This document shows, one piece after another, positions 1 through 6,140 of a stretch of DNA of 34,076 nucleotides. Source of the stretch: Candidatus Levyibacteriota bacterium. Its GTDB lineage: Bacteria > Patescibacteriota > Microgenomatia > Levybacterales > UBA12049. Location: NCBI GenBank assembly GCA_013816255.1, contig JACDET010000004.1:18298-52373 (forward strand). The letters are read 5' to 3'. The notes beneath the pieces were generated by a model that did no database searches, was not told the origin of the DNA, and saw only the letters and a program-made list of their open reading frames with translations. The stretch's first letter is position 1; each line of letters opens with the position of its first letter. The position numbers and the translations under genes are program-made.

Positions 1-1280
1 TACGGGAAAACATCTTGGGAAGGGATAACTGCTTTTAATGCGCGTTCTGCAAGTGCTCCGTGACCGATTTCTCGTCGTGAAACAAAGCCGACTCTTCCTG
101 CTTGTCCGAAAGAGTATGGAAGTCCTGAATAGTGGTGGATGTATCTTTTTGTTTCTTCACCTTCAGCTGATTCAATCAAGAGTTCAAGTCGTGGTGAACC
201 AAGAGTCGCGATACTGAGGGCTTGTGTAATGCCTCTATTAAAGAGTGCTGAACCATGCGTTCGTGGAAGAAGTCCAACTGTTGCAGTAATCTCTCGAAGT
301 TCATCAACAGCACGTCCATCTGCGCGCTTTTTATTCTGGACAACATTTGCCCGGATCATTTGGAACATGACATGTTCAAGTGCTTTGCCTAATGATTTTT
401 TATCAATTTCAGCAGTAGCATCTTTTTCTTTTAATGCTTCGTAGACACTGTCAATAAGTTCACCTGTTTCATTGCCACTGCCTTCTTTCTTGACACGTGA
501 TTCAATAAGTTTTTGGATCTCTGCTTTATAACTTTTTTCAAAAACTGCAACGAGTTCTTTATGCGTTGTATCTTGAGGAACTGGGAGTTTTTCTTGTCCG
601 ACTTTTTTCACTAATGCTTCAATTCCTGCAATAACTTTTTGGGTTTCTGCGTGAGCTTTTTCAATTGCGCCTTGGACCACATCTTCAGGAACCTGAAGCG
701 CTCCAGCTTCAATCATGACGGTTTTCTCTTTACTTTGTGAAACAACAATATCAAGATCTGATGTCAGTGATTCAGTCGCTGTTGGATTATAGATGTATCC
801 GCCGCCAGCTGTACTGTATCCCATACGTGTTGCGGCAATTGGACCTTTCCAAGGAATTTGTGAGATTGCAAGTGCTGCTGATACTGCATTGAGTGCTAAA
901 ATATCTGGTTCATTTTCCCCATCAACTGAGAGTACCGTTATAATAACTTGTACTTCTCTCTTGAAACTCTTTGGGAAAAGTGGTCGGATTGAACGATCAA
1001 TAAGACGTCCTGCGAGAATTGCTTCATCTGATGGACGGCCTTCTCTTTTGACCCATCGACTGCCTTTTATTTTACCACCTGCATACAATCTTTCGACGTA
1101 TTCAACTGAAAGTGGGAAATAATCAATATCCGTGCGCTCTCCGCCACCAACAACAGTGACAAGAACAACGGTATCACCGAGTCTTGCTAAAACTGATGCT
1201 GATGCTTGTGGAGCTAATATGCCTGTTTCAAACGTTAATGTTTTTCCTGCAAATTCTACAGGTACTGAAGTTTTATTCAT
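1..1280 (-). CDS. pnp: Polyribonucleotide nucleotidyltransferase (PNPase), 5' part; the 3' end lies outside the window
   Basis: PNPase is a trimeric phosphorolytic 3'-5' exoribonuclease in mRNA turnover. About 426 residues are visible, starting MNKTSVPVEFAGKTL. The N-terminal RNase PH-like domain is clear, with the family block GRPSDEAILAGRLIDRSIRP near residues 85-105. An all-helical linker follows, then the start of the second RNase PH domain (ADGRAVDELREI, THGSALFNRG). The reading frame is open to the window edge, so the second core's catalytic end and the KH/S1 domains are not seen. The ATG at 1278-1280 agrees with the family N-terminus; only a weak purine-rich stretch precedes it. The gene lies downstream of rpsO, the classic rpsO-pnp order. 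A separate promoter candidate sits in the 121-bp gap. Confidence 0.96.
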   Translation of the reverse strand, partial: MNKTSVPVEFAGKTLTFETGILAPQASASVLARLGDTVVLVTVVGGGERTDIDYFPLSVEYVERLYAGGKIKGSRWVKREGRPSDEAILAGRLIDRSIRPLFPKSFKREVQVIITVLSVDGENEPDILALNAVSAALAISQIPWKGPIAATRMGYSTAGGGYIYNPTATESLTSDLDIVVSQSKEKTVMIEAGALQVPEDVVQGAIEKAHAETQKVIAGIEALVKKVGQEKLPVPQDTTHKELVAVFEKSYKAEIQKLIESRVKKEGSGNETGELIDSVYEALKEKDATAEIDKKSLGKALEHVMFQMIRANVVQNKKRADGRAVDELREITATVGLLPRTHGSALFNRGITQALSIATLGSPRLELLIESAEGEETKRYIHHYSGLPYSFGQAGRVGFVSRREIGHGALAERALKAVIPSQDVFP

Positions 1281-1327
1281 TTTTGTTCTTTCTATATCCT
1301 TTCGTTATTCGTTACGTAGCTACAAAT

Positions 1328-1356
1328 AGTGTAGTATGCCTCGTCATTTATGACAA
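1328..1356 (-). promoter_or_regulatory. Candidate sigma70-type promoter for pnp
   Basis: On the minus strand, TTGTCA (1351-1356) and TACACT (1328-1333) are separated by exactly 17 bp. The start would lie about 40 nt upstream of the pnp ATG. The -35 matches consensus at 5 of 6 positions and the -10 at 4 of 6. The -35 overlaps a small inverted repeat, GTCATAAATGAC. A TATAAT at 1364-1369 lacks a recognisable -35. Confidence 0.38.
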
Positions 1357-1401
1357 TAGGTATATTATACTCTCTTCGAAGGAGAATTGGTAGTCGTAAA
1401 A

Positions 1402-1671
1402 TTAGTCTTTCAATCCGATCTTTGTCAAAATCCCAGAAACTCTCTTGTCATCAACCTTTTTAAGGAAGTTAATAAGTCTGCGTCTTTTGGCAATCATAGA
1501 GAGAAGTCCGCGTCGACTGTGTACATCGTGAGCATGTGCTTTCAGATGTTCAGCGAGTCTTTGGATTCGTGTTGAAAGCAGTGCGATTTGCACTTCAGGA
1601 CTTCCAGTGTCACCTTTTCCCTGCTGGAATTCATTAATAATTTCTTGTTTTTGAGTCGTGGATAACGGCAT
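1402..1671 (-). CDS. rpsO: 30S ribosomal protein S15
   Basis: This 89-residue protein is full length for S15 and binds the central domain of 16S rRNA as a primary assembly protein. Family blocks are evident: GDTGSPEVQIALLSTRI near residues 20-36, the LxxHLKxHxxDxHSRRGL segment near 39-56, and KRRRLINFLKK near 63-73. The ATG at 1669-1671 has no Shine-Dalgarno sequence. Instead, an extended -10 promoter ends 10 bp before it, so the mRNA is probably leaderless or has only a few leader bases. pnp follows 121 bp downstream. In well-studied bacteria rpsO and pnp are co-transcribed and S15 autoregulates; no pseudoknot-like operator can exist here if the leader is this short. Confidence 0.98.
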   Translation of the reverse strand: MPLSTTQKQEIINEFQQGKGDTGSPEVQIALLSTRIQRLAEHLKAHAHDVHSRRGLLSMIAKRRRLINFLKKVDDKRVSGILTKIGLKD

Positions 1672-1681
1672 AACAAAATGT

Positions 1682-1710
1682 ATTATAACATTTCCTGATT
1701 ATGATAACAA
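1682..1710 (-). promoter_or_regulatory. Extended -10 promoter of rpsO, near-leaderless
   Basis: On the minus strand TTGTTA (1705-1710), a 17-bp spacer and a perfect TATAAT (1682-1687) are preceded by TG to give TGTTATAAT. Only 10 bp separate the -10 box from the rpsO ATG. A normal start site would therefore leave about 4 nt of leader, too short for a Shine-Dalgarno sequence, and none is seen. Confidence 0.62.
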
Positions 1711-1730
1711 GTGGCCTGAGTTTCCTTTTT

Positions 1731-2102
1731 TTAAGAAACTGTCTTGCTATTGATAAACGTTTTAACTTTGGTTAACTGACTTTCACTGAGCAAAGGGATT
1801 GTAGCCCTAACTGCTTCTTGTAAATTGTCTATTACCACTGCCTTAAAAGCATCTTGCATTTGACTTGGAGTGAAATATTCTTTCAAACAGTCTTCTAAAG
1901 AATGATATTTCTTAGATGCTAATGCAATTTCAAACTTTTTAGCAGTTTCAGGAGAAAGCGTTGCAACTAAGTTGATAACCGTTTGCTGTTGTGAGATGTT
2001 CAAAAATGTATTTACAAACTCATTCTTATCTCCATTATAATCCAGAGCTATTAAAAGTTCAAAAAGTTCCTGCTTAAACGCATGCATACTATTATCTTCC
2101 AT
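1731..2102 (-). CDS. Small all-helical protein of unknown function
   Basis: This 123-residue protein matches no family I recognise. It is predicted soluble and mostly helical, with amphipathic stretches (ELFELLIALDYNG, FVNTFLNISQQQ, LKEYFTPSQMQDAF) and no Cys motif, signal peptide or membrane segment. Its start overlaps the end of the upstream small membrane-protein gene by 11 nt, so the pair is probably translationally coupled. An alternative start is the Met at residue 6. A purine-rich GGGAAG about 5 nt before the ATG could serve as a ribosome binding site, and part of it lies beside a 6-bp hairpin. The pair sits between the nusA-infB group and rpsO. Coding status rests on the overlap, codon-like composition and operon fit. 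Confidence 0.72.
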   Translation of the reverse strand: MEDNSMHAFKQELFELLIALDYNGDKNEFVNTFLNISQQQTVINLVATLSPETAKKFEIALASKKYHSLEDCLKEYFTPSQMQDAFKAVVIDNLQEAVRATIPLLSESQLTKVKTFINSKTVS

Positions 2103-2376
2103 TCGAGCTTCCCTGGTTAGTACCAGGAATACTTACAATAGCGGTTACCCCTTCAACAATGACTCCAGTCAAAAATACAACTCCTTGTTTTTCGGGCGGA
2201 AACATCGCTGCAGCCATTCCAGGAAGTAAAAGTGCTGTACTCCCAGCCAGCAAGGGATGATGTGCTACATTATATTTGACATTTTCCTTAGACCGATCCA
2301 ACCATGCTTTTAGCCGTCCTGTTTGAGGATTTTCCGGCTGACTTGCTTGCTCTGGGATGGAATGAAATTCAGTCAT
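2092..2376 (-). CDS. Small protein with one or two hydrophobic helices, unknown function
   Basis: The 94-residue product has a polar N-terminus (residues 1-35, rich in Gln, Pro and Lys), then two hydrophobic stretches: about 40-60 (HPLLAGSTALLLPGMAAAMF) and about 66-84 (GVVFLTGVIVEGVTAIVSIP). It ends with a short polar tail and has no signal peptidase site. A membrane hairpin with both ends in the cytoplasm is plausible. I do not recognise the family. It lies 37 nt after the DHH-like gene and overlaps the following helical gene by 11 nt. A GATAAT box 4 bp before the ATG hints at its own leaderless promoter. Confidence 0.72.
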   Translation of the reverse strand: MTEFHSIPEQASQPENPQTGRLKAWLDRSKENVKYNVAHHPLLAGSTALLLPGMAAAMFPPEKQGVVFLTGVIVEGVTAIVSIPGTNQGSSNGR

Positions 2377-2380
2377 ATAT

Positions 2381-2409
2381 ATTATCTTTAAAGCTGAGTT
2401 TTACAACAA
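2381..2409 (-). promoter_or_regulatory. Weak promoter candidate abutting a start codon
   Basis: GATAAT (2381-2386) lies 4 bp before the ATG at 2376. A TTGTTG (2404-2409) 17 bp further upstream matches the -35 consensus at only three positions. It is listed because it repeats the layout seen at rpsO, nusA and the clp gene. Confidence 0.28.
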
Positions 2410-2413
2410 GTGT

Positions 2414-3415
2414 TTATACTTCGCTTGAACCTTTGTAGACTTTTGGTGTTAACCAGTCTAATGGAGGTGCATCATCTTGCGGTTGCTCTTCTTTTGGTGC
2501 AGGAGCTGGAGCCTGCGTCTGAGGAGCAGGTGTCGGAGCTGGTTGCGGTTGTGGTCGCGCTGGTGCAGGAACGGGAGCTTGCGCTTCAGGTGCTGGGCGT
2601 GGTTGCGGAGCTGGTGCAGGACGAGGTGCTGGTCGCGCTGGTACATTTTCTTGCTGTGGTTGATCGTATCGGGACGGTTGTTGACCGCTTACTCGCAAGG
2701 CTCCACGTTTCATTAAGAATGCTGAAACTTCAAATGCAAGTGAGCTTGTTTTTGGATCTTGGAAGTTTTTTGTCGAGTACATAATACCGCTAAGCAAGTT
2801 TTGTGCAGCATCTTGTTCAATTGAAAAACCAAGTGTCAAAACAATATCTGCAACATGTTCACTGACGGATGACGCTTGTGGCGCGACAAGGACGATGTCT
2901 CCGTATCCTTGGTTATTTGGTTGGTTATCAATGTTAATGACACTGACATCTGATAATTTCTGTGCATCAAAGACATCACTGACGTCATCAAGCTGTGCTG
3001 CACCAATAGTGATAAGTAAATCAATTGTGCCACTTCCACGGGTATAATTGACATCTTTTTCATCAAAAGAAAGACCTTGCTCTGAAGCTTTGACGATAAT
3101 ATTGAGGAAGTTATTCTCAAGAGTGTATGATACTTTCTCGATTTCACCTTCTTGGTATGGGAATGATACGACAAGATCTCCTGCATCGCCACCAAACTTA
3201 CGTGCAACTTTGTTGATACCGACAAGGGAAGAAATTTCGACTATAGGATCTGTAGGACTTGCGACACTCACTTTCTTATTTGCATTTTTTAGGAGTAGGT
3301 ATAGTGCAAGGGCTGCACCCATTTCATCAATTGAAGGTTCACGTCCGACAGCAATCCCAATACTGTTACTTCGTCCGATTGCATCTTTTAATTTTTGTAA
3401 TGTTGTCTTATCCAT
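2414..3415 (-). CDS. Degenerate DHH-family (NrnA-like) protein with Pro/Ala-rich tail
   Basis: The 333-residue product keeps the DHH/NrnA fold but not its active site. Fold markers: PSIDEMGAALALYLLL at about 27-42, VINIDNQPNNQGYGDI at about 159-174, and ASSVSEHVADIVLTLGF at about 181-197 followed by GIMYSTKNF. In active enzymes these regions read as a D-x-D motif, I-D-H-H-P-x-N and G-I-x-x-D-T. Here the first motif has a single Asp, DHH has become DNQ, and the last Asp is Ser. The DHHA1 domain is replaced by about 80 residues of Pro/Ala/Gln-rich sequence. The ATG at 3415 is chosen over an upstream TTG because the conserved fold begins just after it. It follows infB by 48 nt, the place where nrnA sits in many nusA-infB operons. 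A binding or scaffold role is inferred. Confidence 0.88.
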   Translation of the reverse strand: MDKTTLQKLKDAIGRSNSIGIAVGREPSIDEMGAALALYLLLKNANKKVSVASPTDPIVEISSLVGINKVARKFGGDAGDLVVSFPYQEGEIEKVSYTLENNFLNIIVKASEQGLSFDEKDVNYTRGSGTIDLLITIGAAQLDDVSDVFDAQKLSDVSVINIDNQPNNQGYGDIVLVAPQASSVSEHVADIVLTLGFSIEQDAAQNLLSGIMYSTKNFQDPKTSSLAFEVSAFLMKRGALRVSGQQPSRYDQPQQENVPARPAPRPAPAPQPRPAPEAQAPVPAPARPQPQPAPTPAPQTQAPAPAPKEEQPQDDAPPLDWLTPKVYKGSSEV

Positions 3416-3463
3416 AAGTCTTCTGTTAAGCCTGCCTGGCCACAAATTTGTGACGCAAAACAA

Positions 3464-4939
3464 TTAACTATGGGATAGTATCACATCTCCGACCTGTATG
3501 TCAAGTGGTAGGGCAGGAATCAGGCCAGCCTCATTACCCTTTTCAACTTTTGAGGTAGAATTCTTGCCAACCCGAAGTGAAGTGATCGTCGTTTCGCCAA
3601 TGATTTCGTCTCCACGAAGAACACGTAAATGGTCACCTTTTGCGATTCTGCCATCCATAACCGAGATACCAAAAGCAAAGGTTTTTTCAAAAGGGAACTT
3701 AGCGAGCACTTTGGCGGTACCAAAGATTTGTTCCATTTGTGACTGCAGTTTACCTTCTAATGCATCTTTTACTTCATCAAGCAGTTCGTAAATGATTTCA
3801 TAATTACGTAAAAGCACTTTTTCAGTAAAAGCAAAGCTGATCACATCAGGCTTCACTTTAGTATTAAAACTCAAAAGAATACTTCCCGTAGATTTCGCGA
3901 GGAGCACATCAGCCTCACTTACTTCACCGGTTTTTTGATAGACAATTTTAATACCCTCGGGGAACGCATTGATGATCGCCTCAAGTGAACCTTGTGAATC
4001 AGCCACAAGTACCACTGATATACCTTTGTGTTCTACTTGAGGACGATAAACTAATTCTTTTTTTAGAGCAATCTCACCTGTTTCGGGGATTGACGCTTTC
4101 GCATTCGCTTTATCGCTAATAATACTTCCAACGGTTGGTACTATTGTAAATCCCAAAATCTCAACTGCATCTCCAACTGTCGCAGATTGAATCTGCTTCC
4201 CGGCTGTACTCAGTAATGTTCTGATTTTGAAGATTTGTCCATCAATTTGCACTTCTTCACGCACAGTCATACTACCGTTTTTCACAATTGCTGTTGCTTT
4301 TGGCCCAGCTCGGTTATCAAGTTTTGATTCGATGACAACAGCTGCAAGTGGTGAAGTGCTTGAAACATCTTCAGTGTACGTTGGAATCTTGTGCATATCA
4401 AACATAAGAAGGATTAAATCAAGTAACTCTTTGATGTTATGATTTGTCTTCGCTGACACTTCAATGACGGGGACATTTCCACCATACTCTTCAAGTTCAA
4501 TTTCCTCAGTTGCAAGCTCTTGCTTCACTTTGTTTGCGTTCGCAGTTGGAAGATCAGATTTGGTTAGGACGACAATATATGAAGTTTTAGCTTCTTTGAG
4601 CGCTTTGATACTTTCACGGGTTTGTGGTTTTACGCCGTCCCCTGCTGAAACAACAAGTAAACTTAAATCAGCGGCTTGCACACCACGACCCCGCATCTGC
4701 GTAAATGCTTCGTGACCTGGTGTGTCAATAAATGTAATCCAACGCTCTTGCCCTTCATGCACAATCTCAATTGCCGATGCACCAATTTTTTGTGTGATTC
4801 CGCCTTTCTCACGATCAGCGATTGAACTTTGGCGGATTGCATCAAGAAGTGTAGTTTTACCATGATCAACGTGACCAAGTACCGCGACAACTGGCGGAAA
4901 ATGCGTGATTGAATTTATCTTTTTTTCTTCTTTTGCCAT
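3464..4939 (-). CDS. infB: Translation initiation factor IF-2, minimal form
   Basis: This GTPase delivers initiator fMet-tRNA to the 30S subunit and promotes subunit joining. The 491-residue protein begins almost directly at the G domain, with GHVDHGKT at 22-29. The switch region GGITQKIGAS, DTPGHEAF (G3), TKSD (G4, usually NKxD) and SAKT (G5) follow, then domains II-IV. The long N-terminal region of E. coli IF2 (about 890 residues) is absent. Near the C-terminus the fMet-binding C2 domain has EAGL where most bacteria have ECG(I/L). The start MAKEEKK at 4939 is preferred to an upstream TTG in the same frame. No Shine-Dalgarno sequence is visible; AT-rich sequence abuts the ATG. nusA lies 95 nt upstream. 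Confidence 0.97.
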   Translation of the reverse strand: MAKEEKKINSITHFPPVVAVLGHVDHGKTTLLDAIRQSSIADREKGGITQKIGASAIEIVHEGQERWITFIDTPGHEAFTQMRGRGVQAADLSLLVVSAGDGVKPQTRESIKALKEAKTSYIVVLTKSDLPTANANKVKQELATEEIELEEYGGNVPVIEVSAKTNHNIKELLDLILLMFDMHKIPTYTEDVSSTSPLAAVVIESKLDNRAGPKATAIVKNGSMTVREEVQIDGQIFKIRTLLSTAGKQIQSATVGDAVEILGFTIVPTVGSIISDKANAKASIPETGEIALKKELVYRPQVEHKGISVVLVADSQGSLEAIINAFPEGIKIVYQKTGEVSEADVLLAKSTGSILLSFNTKVKPDVISFAFTEKVLLRNYEIIYELLDEVKDALEGKLQSQMEQIFGTAKVLAKFPFEKTFAFGISVMDGRIAKGDHLRVLRGDEIIGETTITSLRVGKNSTSKVEKGNEAGLIPALPLDIQVGDVILSHS

Positions 4940-5034
4940 AATATATTTTGGGAGAAAATGAGGCAATGTGAGGCTAAATTATGAGGTTTATGCCAACGTA
5001 TACTGTATAACAATCTCAGTTCTCATAGCGTCTT

Positions 5035-6090
5035 TCATTTCTCACTTTTCTCAACCGAGTCTGACTCAGTTTTTTTTGTATCGTTATCACTAGCAACGTC
5101 TGACGTTGCCTCTTCTTTAGCATTCTCACCCGAGTCTGACTCGGTTTTACCTTCAATCTCGATTCTATACTTGGTTAACTTGTATGCTAAGCGGACATTT
5201 TGCCCGTCTTTACCAATTGCCAATGAAAGTTCATCTTGTGGGACGAAAACATGTGCAACTTTCTCTTCTTCGTCGACTTCAACACGGACGTTCTTTGCAG
5301 GTGAAAGTGCTTGTGCGATGTATGTTTCGATGTTATCTGACCATTGGATAATATCAATCTTTTCAAGACCTCCAAGCTCTTGAATGATTGCCTGCACGCG
5401 AACACCTTTTTGTCCGACACATGAACCGACAGGATCAATACCAGGTTGGCTCGAGAAAACTGCAATCTTCGCTCTATTACCAGGCTCACGAACGATAGTT
5501 TTGAGCTCGACACTGCCTTGTGCAACTTCTGGAACTTCGCGCTTGAATAAGCCTTCAATCAACCCATTATGTGAACGTGAAACAATAATCTCTTCACCTT
5601 TCATACCTTGGCGAATTTCTGAGAGATAAAATGCCAAACGCTGATTTAGATGATACTTTTCATTCGAGATTTGTTCTGAAACAGGCATAATTGCTTCAGC
5701 TTTTCCTATATCAATAATGATGTTCGGACCTGCAAAACGCAAAACCATACCATTCACAATTGAACCAATCTTCACACGGTAATCGGTAAAGATAGCTTCT
5801 TTTTCTTTCTCGCGGATCTTTTGCAGAATTACTTGCTTTGCAGTTTGTGCAGCAATCCGGCCAAATCCCGGAGGCGTAACGTCGCGATCATTTTCAAAGA
5901 TTTTTGCTTCTCCGGTATTTGGATCAAGTACAGCCCGATACTCTTCAACTTCAACACCTGGATGATCTTTGCGGTAAGCCGCCAAAATGGCGTTTTGTAC
6001 AGTATCAAGCACGACATCAACGTCAACTCCGCGTTCGGAGGCAACTTGATTGAGGGCTAATGCGAATTCACTGCGTTGTATAGCTGGCAT
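5035..6090 (-). CDS. nusA: Transcription termination/antitermination factor NusA
   Basis: NusA binds RNA polymerase and nascent RNA and modulates pausing, termination and antitermination. The 351-residue product has the N-terminal polymerase-binding domain (1-115), an S1 domain (about 115-185, GSIVNGMVLRFAG), KH1 with GSCVGQKGVRVQAI near 225-240, and KH2 with LSLAIGKDGQNVRLA near 290-305. It lacks the acidic C-terminal repeats of E. coli and ends in a charged Ser/Glu/Asp/Lys tail encoded by three palindromes. The ATG at 6090 (MPAIQRSEF) is chosen because an upstream in-frame start would overlap a good promoter. Only 7 bp separate the -10 box from this ATG. infB follows. Confidence 0.97.
   Translation of the reverse strand: MPAIQRSEFALALNQVASERGVDVDVVLDTVQNAILAAYRKDHPGVEVEEYRAVLDPNTGEAKIFENDRDVTPPGFGRIAAQTAKQVILQKIREKEKEAIFTDYRVKIGSIVNGMVLRFAGPNIIIDIGKAEAIMPVSEQISNEKYHLNQRLAFYLSEIRQGMKGEEIIVSRSHNGLIEGLFKREVPEVAQGSVELKTIVREPGNRAKIAVFSSQPGIDPVGSCVGQKGVRVQAIIQELGGLEKIDIIQWSDNIETYIAQALSPAKNVRVEVDEEEKVAHVFVPQDELSLAIGKDGQNVRLAYKLTKYRIEIEGKTESDSGENAKEEATSDVASDNDTKKTESDSVEKSEK
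5054..5144. repeat. Three short palindromes with a shared GTCTGAC core in the nusA tail
   Basis: Three inverted repeats lie in 91 bp: ACCGAGTCTGACTCAGT (5054-5070, one wobble pair), GCAACGTCTGACGTTGC (5093-5109, perfect) and CCGAGTCTGACTCGG (5130-5144, perfect). Each is centred on GTC-T-GAC. They encode the E/S/D-rich end of NusA, with T-E-S-D-S twice. In the nusA mRNA each can form a stem. None is followed by a U-run on the coding strand, so they are not ordinary terminators. Confidence 0.6.
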
Positions 6091-6097
6091 AGTGCCT

Positions 6098-6126
6098 AGT
6101 ATACCAGATAGAGGAATAACCTTCAA
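6098..6126 (-). promoter_or_regulatory. Leaderless promoter of nusA
   Basis: TTGAAG (6121-6126), a 17-bp spacer and TATACT (6098-6103) read leftwards, with 7 bp between the -10 box and the ATG. The expected start site falls on or next to the A of ATG. The 50-bp gap between the surface-protein stop and nusA holds this promoter and almost nothing else. Confidence 0.6.
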
Positions 6127-6140
6127 CCACAAAGAGTAAT

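Noticed and set aside
1361-1392. TATAAT at 1364-1369 as the pnp promoter
   Set aside because: No -35 match lies at 16-18 bp spacing and there is no TGn extension. The pair at 1328-1356 is better.
5054-5078. Hairpin followed by eight T residues on the plus strand, resembling a Rho-independent terminator
   Set aside because: The plus strand is not expected to be transcribed here. The structure lies inside nusA and lacks a U-run in the nusA direction.
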